Source: Kordiimonas laminariae
GTDB taxonomy: Bacteria > Pseudomonadota > Alphaproteobacteria > Sphingomonadales > Kordiimonadaceae
Direction of reading: 5' to 3'
Assembly: GCF_023008165.1 (NCBI RefSeq)
Contig: NZ_JAKQZA010000010.1
Span: 1 to 64,000, forward strand
DNA length: 64,000 nucleotides
Under the pieces are notes generated by a model that saw only the letters and a program-made list of their open reading frames with translations, was not told where the DNA came from and made no database searches. This document shows, one piece after another, positions 9,598 to 18,930 of the stretch (position 1 is the stretch's first letter; every line of letters starts with the position of its first letter). The position numbers and the translations under genes were made by a program.

Positions 9598-11577
9598 ATG
9601 GAATTTGCCATTAAAACTCTTGTTTTCTTGCCGCTTATCGGCTTCTTAATTGCTGGTATCTTCGGCTCAAAAATCGGCGATAAAGCCAGCCAGATTGTTA
9701 CAACTGGTTTACTCTTTATCTCTGCAGCGCTTTCTTGGATGGTGTTCCTGGATGTTGCCCTTGACGGTAACAAATATCCGGTAACTCTATTTAACTGGGT
9801 TACATCAGGCACACTTTCCTTCGATTGGTCAGTAAGTGTTGATGCACTCACAGCTGTGATGCTTGTTGTTGTGAACTCAGTTTCTGCACTGGTTCACCTA
9901 TATTCAACGAGCTACATGGAAGAAGACCCGCACAAACCACGCTTCTTTGCGTATCTGTCGCTCTTCACATTCATGATGTTGATGCTTGTTACATCTGACA
10001 ACCTGGTTCAAATGTTCTTTGGTTGGGAAGGTGTTGGTGTAGCTTCTTATCTGCTTATTGGCTTCTGGTTCAAGAAACCAACAGCAAATGCGGCTGCTAT
10101 CAAAGCGTTTGTTGTAAACCGTGTTGGTGACTTTGGTTTTGCTCTGGGTATTTACGCAACATTCCTTCTTTTCGGATCAGTAGAATTCGATGTGATCTTC
10201 GCGAATGTTGGCCAATATAAAGACGCAACAATGAGCTTCCTAGGCCATGACTATCATGCGCTCACAGTTGTTTGTTTGCTGCTCTTTGTTGGTGCAATGG
10301 GTAAATCTGCTCAGCTTGGTCTACACACATGGTTACCTGACGCGATGGAAGGTCCGACACCTGTATCAGCGCTTATTCACGCTGCTACAATGGTAACAGC
10401 GGGCGTATTCCTTGTTGCTCGCTTTAGTCCTGTGTTTGTAGAAGCGCCGGACGCCATGGCTGTTGTAACTGTTGTTGGTGCTCTAACGGCGTTCTTCGCA
10501 GCGACTGTTGGCCTTGTTCAGAATGATATCAAGCGTGTGATCGCTTATTCAACTTGTTCGCAGCTTGGTTACATGTTTGTGGCACTTGGTGTTGGGGCGT
10601 TTGGCGGCGGTGTATTCCACCTCTTCACACACGCTTTCTTCAAGGCACTTCTATTCCTGGGTGCTGGTTCGGTGATCCACGCAATGCATCATGAACAAGA
10701 TATGCGTAACATGGGTGGCCTTCTTAAGAAGATCCCATTCACTGCAACAGTAATGTTCATTGGTAATCTGGCTATTACGGGTGTACCGCTTCTATCCGGT
10801 TACTATTCAAAAGACCTGATTATTGAAGCGGCGTTTGCAGCACATTCTGGTGTTGGTGAATTTGCCTTCTTCATGACTGTGGTTGCGGCACTTATGACAA
10901 GCTTCTACAGCTGGCGTCTATGGTTCATGACATTCCTTGGTGAAAGCCGTGCGGATGCTCATACATATGATCATGCCCATGAAGGCCCGATGTTCCAGAT
11001 GCGCTTCCCACTTGCAGCACTTGCTGTTGGTGCCCTAGCTGCAGGTTGGACATTTAAAGAAGCGTTTATTGGTCATGACGTAGCTGGTTTCTGGAATGGT
11101 GCGATTGACCTTTCTGTGAAAGTAATGTCTCACGGTGAAAGCCTACCTATCATGGAAGCTGCTCACCACGTTCCTGGTGCTGTAAAGCTCGCGCCGATGA
11201 TTGCGATGATCGTTGGTCTTTTGCTTGCTGCTTGGTTCTACGCACGTAAAACTGATCTGCCGCAACGCACTGCTAAAACATTCAACCTGCTTTACGATTT
11301 CCTACTTAATAAGTGGTATTTCGATGAGCTGTATGACTTCCTGTTCGTGAAGCCTAGCTTTGCTCTTGGCCGTATCTTCTGGAAACGCGGTGATGAGCAA
11401 ACCATTGATGGTTTTGGTCCGAACGGCGTGTCTGCTGCAGTTGCAATGGTTGCTGCCAAGGTACGCAAGCTTCAAACCGGATATGTTTATCACTATGCAT
11501 TTGCCATGATTGTTGGCCTTGCTGCTATCGTGACCTGGTTTATGGCCAGCGGCATAAGCAGTGGCGCCGGGCATTAA
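9598..11577 (+). CDS. nuoL: NADH-quinone oxidoreductase subunit L
   Basis: NuoL is the distal antiporter-like proton channel, with the long lateral helix of the membrane arm. The 659-residue protein carries the family signatures [19 protein letters not shown] (key glutamate at the quinone-arm-facing half channel), [24 protein letters not shown] and the lysine-containing segment around [19 protein letters not shown]. Hydrophobic helices run the full length, including the C-terminal anchor. It starts 6 nt after nuoK. Confidence 0.97.
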   Translation: MEFAIKTLVFLPLIGFLIAGIFGSKIGDKASQIVTTGLLFISAALSWMVFLDVALDGNKYPVTLFNWVTSGTLSFDWSVSVDALTAVMLVVVNSVSALVHLYSTSYMEEDPHKPRFFAYLSLFTFMMLMLVTSDNLVQMFFGWEGVGVASYLLIGFWFKKPTANAAAIKAFVVNRVGDFGFALGIYATFLLFGSVEFDVIFANVGQYKDATMSFLGHDYHALTVVCLLLFVGAMGKSAQLGLHTWLPDAMEGPTPVSALIHAATMVTAGVFLVARFSPVFVEAPDAMAVVTVVGALTAFFAATVGLVQNDIKRVIAYSTCSQLGYMFVALGVGAFGGGVFHLFTHAFFKALLFLGAGSVIHAMHHEQDMRNMGGLLKKIPFTATVMFIGNLAITGVPLLSGYYSKDLIIEAAFAAHSGVGEFAFFMTVVAALMTSFYSWRLWFMTFLGESRADAHTYDHAHEGPMFQMRFPLAALAVGALAAGWTFKEAFIGHDVAGFWNGAIDLSVKVMSHGESLPIMEAAHHVPGAVKLAPMIAMIVGLLLAAWFYARKTDLPQRTAKTFNLLYDFLLNKWYFDELYDFLFVKPSFALGRIFWKRGDEQTIDGFGPNGVSAAVAMVAAKVRKLQTGYVYHYAFAMIVGLAAIVTWFMASGISSGAGH

Positions 11578-11595
11578 GGGCAGGGGAATAGACAA

Positions 11596-13125
11596 ATGTT
11601 ATTTATTGAAAATCACCTGCTCAGCTTCATGATGATTATCCCGCTCATTGGCGCGGCGATCATCATGATGATTAAGCATCAGGATAAAGAAATTGAGAAG
11701 CGGAACATCCGTCAGGTTGCTCTGTGGACGACAGTTGCTACGTTCCTGCTCAGTATTCTACTTTGGGCTGGCTTCGATAGCACAACGGCAGATTTCCAGT
11801 TTGTTGAGAAATATAACTGGGTTGGCGAAGACATTAAATATTACGTGGGTGTGGATGGTATTTCCATGCTGTTCGTCGTGCTTTCAGCCTTCCTTATGCC
11901 AATCGTTGTTCTGGCAAGTTGGGATAGCGTTCAGAACCGCGTAGCGGAATATATGATTGCCTTCTTGGTGCTAGAGACACTGATGATCGGTGTATTCTCT
12001 GCACTTGATATCTTCCTTTTCTATGTGTTCTTCGAGGGCGGCCTGATCCCAATGTACCTTCTTATCGGGGTGTGGGGCGGTGCAAACCGTGTATATGCGA
12101 GCTTTAAGTTCTTCTTATATACGCTTCTAGGCTCTGTAGTGATGCTTGTCGCTGTGCTCTATATGTTCATTGAAACAGGTACGACTGAAATCCCAGCGCT
12201 GATGACACATGGTTTTGATACCGATGTGCAAAACTGGCTATGGCTGGCATTCTTTGCTTCATTCGCGGTGAAAATGCCGATGTGGCCGGTTCACACGTGG
12301 CTACCGGACGCGCACGTACAGGCACCCACTGGTGGTTCTGTAATCCTTGCGGGTGTTCTTCTGAAAATGGGTGGTTACGGCTTCCTGCGTTTCAGTCTTC
12401 CAATGTTCCCGGAAGCGACAGAGCATTTTGCTTGGCTTGTGTTCGCACTGTCAATTGTAGCGATTGTTTATACATCACTTGTCGCGCTCGTTCAGGAAGA
12501 TATTAAAAAGCTGATTGCTTATTCTTCTGTCGCTCACATGGGTTTTGTAACAATTGGTATTTTCCTTCTGAATCCAAACGGTATCGAAGGTGCTATCTTC
12601 ACTATGCTTAGCCACGGTATTGTATCTGGCGCACTCTTTCTGTGTGTTGGTGTGATTTATGATCGCCTTCATACACGTGAAATCGCTCGTTACGGTGGCC
12701 TTGCTATTAATATGAAGATGTATGCAGCTACATTCGTAATCTTCACGATGGCTTCTGTTGGCCTTCCTGGTACAAGTGGTTTTGTGGGTGAATTCCTTGT
12801 TCTTAATGGTGCTTATACTGTGAACACTTGGGTGGCCTTCGGTGCAACAACTGGGGTGATTCTTGGTGCTGCTTACATGCTTTATCTTGTTCGCCGTGTT
12901 ATCTTCGGTGAGCTTGATAAAGACGATGTGAAAGCAATGCCTGATCTAAATCTACGTGAAAAGATCATCATGGCACCGCTGATTGCTATCGTTATCTGGA
13001 TGGGTGTGTATCCGAACAGCTTCCTTGAGCCAATCCACACATCTGTTAACAGCTTGATTGAAACTCATTTCTCAGCAAACACTGAGCATGCTGCGGCACC
13101 TGCGCCGCAGTCTGCTGCACGCTAA
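11596..13125 (+). CDS. nuoM: NADH-quinone oxidoreductase subunit M
   Basis: NuoM is the second antiporter-like proton channel of the membrane arm. The 509-residue protein shows about 14 helices, with FFEGGLIPMYLLIGVWGG, PMWPVHTWLPDAHVQAPTGGSV and the EDIKKLIAYSSVAHMG segment, all conserved in the family. A short Ala/Pro-rich tail ends the protein. A GGGG-rich Shine-Dalgarno lies upstream of the ATG at 11596. Confidence 0.97.
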   Translation: MLFIENHLLSFMMIIPLIGAAIIMMIKHQDKEIEKRNIRQVALWTTVATFLLSILLWAGFDSTTADFQFVEKYNWVGEDIKYYVGVDGISMLFVVLSAFLMPIVVLASWDSVQNRVAEYMIAFLVLETLMIGVFSALDIFLFYVFFEGGLIPMYLLIGVWGGANRVYASFKFFLYTLLGSVVMLVAVLYMFIETGTTEIPALMTHGFDTDVQNWLWLAFFASFAVKMPMWPVHTWLPDAHVQAPTGGSVILAGVLLKMGGYGFLRFSLPMFPEATEHFAWLVFALSIVAIVYTSLVALVQEDIKKLIAYSSVAHMGFVTIGIFLLNPNGIEGAIFTMLSHGIVSGALFLCVGVIYDRLHTREIARYGGLAINMKMYAATFVIFTMASVGLPGTSGFVGEFLVLNGAYTVNTWVAFGATTGVILGAAYMLYLVRRVIFGELDKDDVKAMPDLNLREKIIMAPLIAIVIWMGVYPNSFLEPIHTSVNSLIETHFSANTEHAAAPAPQSAAR

Positions 13126-13139
13126 GGAGCCTTTGACCG

Positions 13140-14591
13140 ATGAACGGTGAATTAAATCTATTCGTTGCTTTGCCAGAAATTATCATGGCAGTTTGGGCGA
13201 TGGCTCTTTTGATGCTGGGTGTATTCCAGGGCGATAAGAGCTATAACCAGATTTCTAATCTAACAATCGTAGGCTTTATTGTGTGTGCGATTGTGATGCT
13301 GGTGAATGTAGGCGGTGAACGTCAGGTTGCTTTTGGTGGCATGTTTATCTCTGATGCATTTGCGGTGTTTATGAAAACGCTGGTATATGCTGGCGGCGCG
13401 GTTGTGCTTCTGATCTCAACCACATACCTGAAAGATCATAAGATCGCCCGTTTTGAATTCCCAATTCTAGTGATGCTTGCGTCTCTCGGTATGCTGCTGA
13501 TGATTTCGGCAAACAGCCTTATGTCTCTTTACGTAGGCCTAGAGCTTCAGTCTCTATCTCTCTATGTATTGGCGGCAATGAACCGTGACCGTACGCGTTC
13601 TACAGAGGCGGGTCTTAAGTACTTCCTTCTTGGTGCACTAAGCTCAGGTATGCTGCTTTATGGTATCTCGCTGATTTACGGCTTTACTGGTACAGTAGAT
13701 TTTGATGTTCTTGCTCAGGTTCTGAAAACAGAAGGTGCATCTAATATTGGTGCGGTTATTGGCATCGTGTTTATGCTGGCTGGTCTTGCATTCAAAGTAT
13801 CTGCAGTTCCGTTCCATATGTGGACGCCAGATGTTTATGAAGGTTCTCCAACACCTGTTACAGCATTCTTTGCTGCAGCGCCTAAGGTAGCAGCACTCGC
13901 GCTCTTCATCCGTGTGATGGTTGGTGCATTCCCTGGTCTTATGCATGAGTGGCAACAGATTGTGATCTTTATCTCAATCGCTTCTATGCTTGTTGGTGCT
14001 TTCATTGCGCTTGTTCAAACAAACATTAAGCGTCTGCTTGCCTATTCTTCTATCGGCCATATTGGCTATGCCCTTGTTGGTTTGGCGGCAGGTACACAAG
14101 CTGGTGTTGAAAGCGTGCTGATCTATATCGCAATCTATCTAACCATGACGCTAGGTACTTTCGCATCAGTACTTACTATGCGCCGCAGCGAAGGTATGGT
14201 TGAGAATATCTCTGACCTTGCCGGTCTGTCTCGTAACAACCTGCCGATGGCAGTGGCACTCGCGATTTTTATGTTCTCACTTGCAGGTATCCCGCTCCTC
14301 GCTGGTTTCTGGGGTAAGTGGTATGTGTTCCTTGCAGCTGTAGAAGCAGGCCTGTGGCCAGTGGCTCTGATTGGTCTCCTCGCTAGTGTGGTAAGTGCAT
14401 TCTACTATCTGCGCGTTGTTAAGATCATGTTCTTTGATGAACCAGCTGCGAGCTTTGATGGCAACCACGGTCGCTCTGTATCGTTTGTGATTGGTGTGTC
14501 TGCGCTGATTAACTCACCAGTGAGTTATATTCTGCTTGTTGCACCGCTAATTACAGCGGCTGGTTGGGCGTCTAAGGCGCTGTTGTTCTAG
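13140..14591 (+). CDS. nuoN: NADH-quinone oxidoreductase subunit N
   Basis: NuoN is the antiporter-like subunit nearest the quinone site. The 483-residue protein carries the family segments GLELQSLSLYVLAAMNR, PFHMWTPDVYEGSPTPVTAFF and the lysine-bearing TNIKRLLAYSSIGHIGYAL. It completes the nuoA-N set in canonical order with no gene inserted and no subunit missing. Its stop overlaps a GTG in the birA frame. Confidence 0.97.
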   Translation: MNGELNLFVALPEIIMAVWAMALLMLGVFQGDKSYNQISNLTIVGFIVCAIVMLVNVGGERQVAFGGMFISDAFAVFMKTLVYAGGAVVLLISTTYLKDHKIARFEFPILVMLASLGMLLMISANSLMSLYVGLELQSLSLYVLAAMNRDRTRSTEAGLKYFLLGALSSGMLLYGISLIYGFTGTVDFDVLAQVLKTEGASNIGAVIGIVFMLAGLAFKVSAVPFHMWTPDVYEGSPTPVTAFFAAAPKVAALALFIRVMVGAFPGLMHEWQQIVIFISIASMLVGAFIALVQTNIKRLLAYSSIGHIGYALVGLAAGTQAGVESVLIYIAIYLTMTLGTFASVLTMRRSEGMVENISDLAGLSRNNLPMAVALAIFMFSLAGIPLLAGFWGKWYVFLAAVEAGLWPVALIGLLASVVSAFYYLRVVKIMFFDEPAASFDGNHGRSVSFVIGVSALINSPVSYILLVAPLITAAGWASKALLF

Positions 14592-14626
14592 TGAACATAC
14601 CATCTTTTGAAAATTGGGGAGCCTCG

Positions 14627-15376
14627 ATGCCGCATGGTGTCGGGGCTCGCTTTTTTAATAGCTTAGATAGCACGAATATTAAGGCGACGGAGCTAGCAAC
14701 TACTGGTGATAAAGGCCCAGTATGGCTTGTTGCTGGTACGCAAGATGCTGGCAGAGGGCGTCAGGGTAGGGTTTGGACATCAAAGCCCGGTAATCTATAC
14801 ACTTCCTTACTGTTCGCACCACATATCAAGCCTGTAGATGCTGGTGCATTGCCGTTTATCACTGCTCTTGTTGTACGAGAGACATTCGTCGGTCTGGGGC
14901 TTGAAAACGAGCAAGTGCAGTGTAAATGGCCAAATGACATCCTGATTAATCACAAAAAGGCCAGCGGTATTTTGATTGAAAGTTCTGCCGGAAGTAATGG
15001 CTATCTCGATCATGTGATTATCGGCATTGGTATGAATTTGTTACATAGCCCGACGGACGCTGCTTTTAAAGCTACCTCGTTTTTTGAAGAGACGAAGAAA
15101 ACTGTTGAAGTAAGAGATGCGCTTCAGCTCCTCGCTCATAATATGAAAAAACGATTAGATAGCTGGATAGTAGGCCAGTTTGAATCTATTGGGCGAGAAT
15201 GGACTGAAAATGCCTGGGGTTTAGGCGAAAAGAGAGAGATTAGAACCACTAGAGATACATTTGAGGGCACACTTTTGGGCCTTGATAGCCATGGTGGTTT
15301 AAAAATTTCAGTTCCAACTGGTGAAGAACAGACTATATATGCGGCTGATATTTTCCCAAGTTTATCTGGTAATTAG
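14627..15376 (+). CDS. birA: biotin--[acetyl-CoA-carboxylase] ligase
   Basis: BirA attaches biotin to the carboxyl-carrier lysine of biotin enzymes. Family motifs are present: SLDSTN near the N terminus, GRGRQGRVW (biotinyl-AMP loop), KWPNDILI and GIGMNL. There is no N-terminal helix-turn-helix, so this is a monofunctional ligase rather than the E. coli repressor type. I chose the ATG at 14627, which has GGGGAG at 14616-14621 and places the STN motif at the usual distance. A GTG at 14591 overlapping the nuoN stop would add 12 residues and cannot be excluded. The position after nuoN is a conserved alphaproteobacterial order. Confidence 0.93.
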   Translation: MPHGVGARFFNSLDSTNIKATELATTGDKGPVWLVAGTQDAGRGRQGRVWTSKPGNLYTSLLFAPHIKPVDAGALPFITALVVRETFVGLGLENEQVQCKWPNDILINHKKASGILIESSAGSNGYLDHVIIGIGMNLLHSPTDAAFKATSFFEETKKTVEVRDALQLLAHNMKKRLDSWIVGQFESIGREWTENAWGLGEKREIRTTRDTFEGTLLGLDSHGGLKISVPTGEEQTIYAADIFPSLSGN

Positions 15377-15387
15377 AGGGTAGAGTT

Positions 15388-16164
15388 ATGCTGCTAACCA
15401 TTGATGTAGGAAATACCAACACTGTTTTTGCTTTGCTTGAAGACGAGAAGACAGTGGAATTCTGGCGTTTATCTACAGTGGACCAGCGGACTGTGGAGGA
15501 ATATATGGTTTGGATCAGCCACTTGATGGCTCTCCATGATCGTTCTCCTAAAGATGTGCACGGTGCCATCATCGCCAGTGTGGTACCGCAGGTGGTAAGG
15601 CCACTAAAGCAGCTTTGCGAGAAGTATTTTGATACTTCACCTCTTGTGGTGGGTGATCCTGGCGTTGATATCGGTGTTGAGGTTGATGTAACCAATCCAG
15701 GTGAGGTTGGTGCTGACAGGCTCGTGAATGCAGTAGCAGCCAATGATATGTATGGTGGGCCGCTTGTTGTGGTAGATTTTGGTACGGCAACAACTTTTGA
15801 TGTGGTCGGCGAAACAGGCGCCTATCTTGGAGGCCTAATCTGCCCAGGTATCAATCTTTCTCTTTCTGCTCTTCATCAGGCCGCCGCAAAACTCCCTCGG
15901 ATTGCTGTAACTGCGCCAGAAGATGATCGCTGTACGGGCAAAACTACGCTGGAAGCTATGCAGTATGGTATTTTCTGGGGCTATATTGGGATGATTGAAG
16001 GTATTGTAAAGCGCCTGAAGAAAGAGCACTCCGAAGATATGAAAGTGCTTGCGACAGGGGGCTTAGCACCTGTTTTCGCTGACTGGACCAACGCCATTGA
16101 TGAAGTTAGTAGTGACCTGACCCTCGAAGGTCTTCGTATAATTTTTGATAATAACAATAAATAA
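15388..16164 (+). CDS. coaX: type III pantothenate kinase
   Basis: CoaX phosphorylates pantothenate in the first step of coenzyme A synthesis. The 258-residue protein shows the ASKHA-fold motifs of type III kinases: TIDVGNTNT (phosphate-1 loop), GADRLVNA and VDFGTATTFDVV. The gene lies 11 nt after birA and 6 nt before the RNase J gene, in the same transcript as the nuo genes unless an internal promoter exists. Confidence 0.95.
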   Translation: MLLTIDVGNTNTVFALLEDEKTVEFWRLSTVDQRTVEEYMVWISHLMALHDRSPKDVHGAIIASVVPQVVRPLKQLCEKYFDTSPLVVGDPGVDIGVEVDVTNPGEVGADRLVNAVAANDMYGGPLVVVDFGTATTFDVVGETGAYLGGLICPGINLSLSALHQAAAKLPRIAVTAPEDDRCTGKTTLEAMQYGIFWGYIGMIEGIVKRLKKEHSEDMKVLATGGLAPVFADWTNAIDEVSSDLTLEGLRIIFDNNNK

Positions 16165-16170
16165 GCATAT

Positions 16171-17850
16171 ATGGCCTACCTAAAACCAAAAGATAAAAGC
16201 CTTTATTTCCTGCCGCTTGGTGGTTCAGGAGAGATTGGAATGAACCTCAACTTATATGGCCATAAAGGCAAATGGTTGATGGTAGACTGCGGTATGATGT
16301 TTGGGGGGGAATATACCCCAGGTGTTGACCTTATTTTCCCTGATCCTGCCTTTATTGAGGACGAGAAAAAGCATATCTCCGGTTTGGTATTAACCCACGG
16401 ACATGAAGATCATATTGGGGCGGTACCTTATTTATGGGGTCGGTTCCGTTGTCCAGTTTATGCTACAGCTTTCACTGCTGAGCTAGTTAAAGACAAGTTG
16501 AATGAAGTGGGCCTTCTTGATGAAGTCGAGCTGATAATTGTTGAGCCATCTCAGGCATATGATATTGGGCCATTTGGTGTGACTTATGTTCCTCTTGCGC
16601 ATTCCATTGCGGAAGGGCACGGCATTGTTATACGTACAGAAAGTGGTACGATTTTCCATACAGGTGATTGGAAACTTGATGCTAACCCAATTATTGGGCC
16701 TGCATGCCCAGCTGATACACTTACTCAGCTAGGTCAAGAAGGTGTTCTGGCCCTTGTTGGGGATAGTACAAATGTCTTTAATCCTGAAAGTTCAGGTTCT
16801 GAAGCAGATGTTCAGAAAAATCTGATTGAAGTAGCAAAAGAGCAAAAGAACAGGGTGGTGATTACCACGTTTGCCTCTAACGTTGCGCGGTTGGAAACAA
16901 TTGGTGCAGTTGCCAAGGCTACAGGCCGCAGCTTAGCTCTAATGGGGCGTTCTATGCACCGTGTTTATAATGCGGGTAAAGCAACTGGCTACTTTAAAGA
17001 TTTTCCGCCACTTGTTGACGAAGAACATATATCGGATATCCCGCGTGATCGTATTTTGATTGCTTGTACTGGATGCCAAGGCGAACCGAGGGCAGCAATT
17101 GCCCGTATTGCCCGTGATGAGCACAAGAATGTTCATCTAAGCCCAGATGACACGGTTATCTTCTCCTCCAAAATTATTCCTGGTAATGAACTGGTTTTGG
17201 GAAGTTTGTTTAATAATTTATCATCAAAAAAGATCAATGTTATCACAGAGAAAGATGCCTTTATTCATGTATCAGGTCATCCAGGGCAGGCTGACCTGAA
17301 GCAGATGTATGAATGGGTGAAACCGCAAACAGCTATTCCTGTGCACGGTGAAGCACGGCATTTGATACGTCACGCAAAGTTCGCTCGTGAAATGGGTGTG
17401 AAGCATACATGTGTGCCAAAGAATGGTGATATCTTTGAGATTACAGTGGACGGTATTCATCTGGTTGATGAAGTGCCAGTTGGTCGCTTGGCGCTAGACG
17501 GGAAATATATTTCGTCAGTTGACGATAACGCGATTGTTGAGCGCCGTAGGGCTGCTGTGAGCGGGTTTATTACTGTTAGTCTTATACTGGATGATGATGG
17601 GGTGCTGTTGGCGGAACCAGCTGTTGCTATGCTTGGGATTCCAAAGGGGTATGATCCGGTTTTTCAGGATACAATAATAGACGCCGTTGAAACAGCGATC
17701 GAACGCCTGAATGCCAGAGGCTTAAAATCAAATAGAGATATTGAAGAAACTTGCAGAATTACCATTAGAAGGTTCTGCCGCACTGAAATAGGGAAAAACC
17801 CAGGCGTAGCCACGTTGATTACCTACGAACGAGATATGGATTTAGAATAG
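16171..17850 (+). CDS. rnj: ribonuclease J
   Basis: This is a metallo-beta-lactamase/beta-CASP ribonuclease that combines 5'-exonuclease and endonuclease activity in RNA decay and rRNA processing. In 559 residues the metal site THGHEDHIG gives His76, His78, Asp80 and His81; LPLGGSGEIG is at 15-24, and the beta-CASP and C-terminal domains follow. The length is typical of RNase J. No clear Shine-Dalgarno precedes the ATG, so translation probably relies on coupling to coaX 6 nt upstream. Confidence 0.95.
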   Translation: MAYLKPKDKSLYFLPLGGSGEIGMNLNLYGHKGKWLMVDCGMMFGGEYTPGVDLIFPDPAFIEDEKKHISGLVLTHGHEDHIGAVPYLWGRFRCPVYATAFTAELVKDKLNEVGLLDEVELIIVEPSQAYDIGPFGVTYVPLAHSIAEGHGIVIRTESGTIFHTGDWKLDANPIIGPACPADTLTQLGQEGVLALVGDSTNVFNPESSGSEADVQKNLIEVAKEQKNRVVITTFASNVARLETIGAVAKATGRSLALMGRSMHRVYNAGKATGYFKDFPPLVDEEHISDIPRDRILIACTGCQGEPRAAIARIARDEHKNVHLSPDDTVIFSSKIIPGNELVLGSLFNNLSSKKINVITEKDAFIHVSGHPGQADLKQMYEWVKPQTAIPVHGEARHLIRHAKFAREMGVKHTCVPKNGDIFEITVDGIHLVDEVPVGRLALDGKYISSVDDNAIVERRRAAVSGFITVSLILDDDGVLLAEPAVAMLGIPKGYDPVFQDTIIDAVETAIERLNARGLKSNRDIEETCRITIRRFCRTEIGKNPGVATLITYERDMDLE

Positions 17851-17861
17851 AGGATGGGCCA

Positions 17862-18266
17862 ATGATTGGACGATTAAATCATGTAGCAATAGCTGTTCCA
17901 GATTTGGATGCTGCTGTTAAACAGTACAGAGATGTACTTGGCGCAAATGTTTCAGAACCGCTCGATTTGCCTGATCATGGTGTTACAACGGTTTTTGTAA
18001 ATTTACCAAATACCAAGATTGAGCTTCTGTTGCCGCTTGGCGACGATAGCCCAATTGCTAATTATCTGGTGAAAAACCCTTCAGGTGGCATGCATCATAT
18101 ATGTTATGAGGTGGAAGATATTATGGCTGCACGTGATAAATTGGTGGAAGAGGGCGCTCGTGTTTTGGGATCTGGTGAACCTAAAATTGGAGCACATGGT
18201 AAGCCGGTACTATTCCTTCACCCAAAGGATTTTAGTGGAACATTGGTGGAAATTGAACAGGTCTAG
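17862..18266 (+). CDS. mce: methylmalonyl-CoA epimerase
   Basis: The enzyme interconverts the (R) and (S) forms of methylmalonyl-CoA in propionate metabolism. The 134-residue protein is a vicinal-oxygen-chelate fold with two beta-alpha-beta-beta-beta halves. His7 (RLNHVAIAV), the histidines in GGMHHICYEV and the glutamate near the C terminus (LVEIEQV) are the expected metal ligands. GAGG precedes the ATG. The mce-DUF1467-proS order is common in alphaproteobacteria. Confidence 0.93.
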   Translation: MIGRLNHVAIAVPDLDAAVKQYRDVLGANVSEPLDLPDHGVTTVFVNLPNTKIELLLPLGDDSPIANYLVKNPSGGMHHICYEVEDIMAARDKLVEEGARVLGSGEPKIGAHGKPVLFLHPKDFSGTLVEIEQV

Positions 18267-18272
18267 AAACTG

Positions 18273-18530
18273 ATGAACATAGCGACAATTATATTGGTGT
18301 TTGTTATTTCCTGGTGGATGGTCTTTTTTGCTGCGCTGCCTATTGGCGTGAGGGCACAAGACGAAACTGATGAGGAAATAACAGAAGGTACTGTACCAAG
18401 TGCTCCTTCCAATCCAAATCTGAAGAAGAAAATGTTCTGGACCACCATCGTAGCTATCCTGGTGACAATTGGGTATTATTACTTGGCAACGTCAGGACTG
18501 ATTAGCTTTAGGGGCATGAAGCCTTCATAA
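18273..18530 (+). CDS. DUF1467 family small membrane protein
   Basis: This 85-residue protein has two membrane helices (about 4-23 and 50-70). The motif WWMVFFAALPIGVR in the first helix is typical of DUF1467 proteins, and a short acidic linker separates the helices. The function of the family is unknown. It sits 6 nt after mce and is the last gene before a strong terminator, the position such genes usually take in alphaproteobacteria. There is no clear Shine-Dalgarno, so coupling to mce is likely. Confidence 0.85.
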   Translation: MNIATIILVFVISWWMVFFAALPIGVRAQDETDEEITEGTVPSAPSNPNLKKKMFWTTIVAILVTIGYYYLATSGLISFRGMKPS

Positions 18531-18552
18531 GGGCTGAAATCTTAACCAAATA

Positions 18553-18587
18553 AAAAAAAGCGAAGCAATGAAGCTTCGCTTTTTTTG
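18553..18587 (+). terminator. Rho-independent terminator after the DUF1467 gene
   Basis: AGCGAAGC (18559-18566) pairs with GCTTCGCT (18573-18580). The preceding A-run extends the stem against a T-run at 18580-18586. This ends the transcript that begins with the nuo operon or an internal promoter. The A-run means the hairpin could also terminate leftward transcription. Confidence 0.92.
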
Positions 18588-18930
18588 TTGGACCTGCTCA
18601 TTGGCAGCTCTCAATCTATTTTCCTCCCTGAGCGTGGGCCACTATGATGTGTCCTCTATCGAACTCAGTGGCAAGAACTTATGTCAGCCAGCGCAAGTTT
18701 GTCATTAAGCTTAATGAAAAATTAAGGTTCTCGCTCATGTGCTTTTTTAGTAGTGAGGCAATTTTGCAACAGGTTTTAGCAGGAGGTAGCAGTTTCTTTT
18801 CATGAAAGGCAGTTTTCTTGGGCTTTTTTCTAATTCCCAAAGATTCTATTTGCCAATTGAACTGCATAACGGCAAAAGAAACAAAAGGCTTTCGCCACAT
18901 TGTTTCATTGTAATTAAGAGAAGTAAGGTC
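18588..18930 (+). other. intergenic region upstream of proS, no gene recognised
   Basis: I see no convincing gene in this 340-nt stretch. It contains a possible 6-bp hairpin GCCACT/AGTGGC (about 18639-18672) and a perfect 14-nt palindrome CATTAAGCTTAATG (18703-18716) whose right half can also pair with ATTAAG at 18721-18726. An orphan AGGAGG lies at 18781-18786, too far (15 nt) from the next ATG at 18802 for normal initiation. That ATG is in frame with proS, but the 43 extra codons look non-coding. The region must hold the proS promoter and could hold a small RNA. Neither can be pinned down by eye. Confidence 0.4.

Noticed and set aside
18600-18680. Possible 6S or other structured RNA in the proS gap
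   Set aside because: I could not find the long closing stem and central bubble expected of 6S RNA, nor signature bases of SRP RNA or tmRNA. It is left as an unassigned gap.
18802-18930. 43-codon N-terminal extension of proS from an upstream ATG
   Set aside because: The extra residues do not resemble any ProRS N terminus, AGGAGG is 15 nt from that ATG, and AAGTAAGG plus the family start fit 18931.
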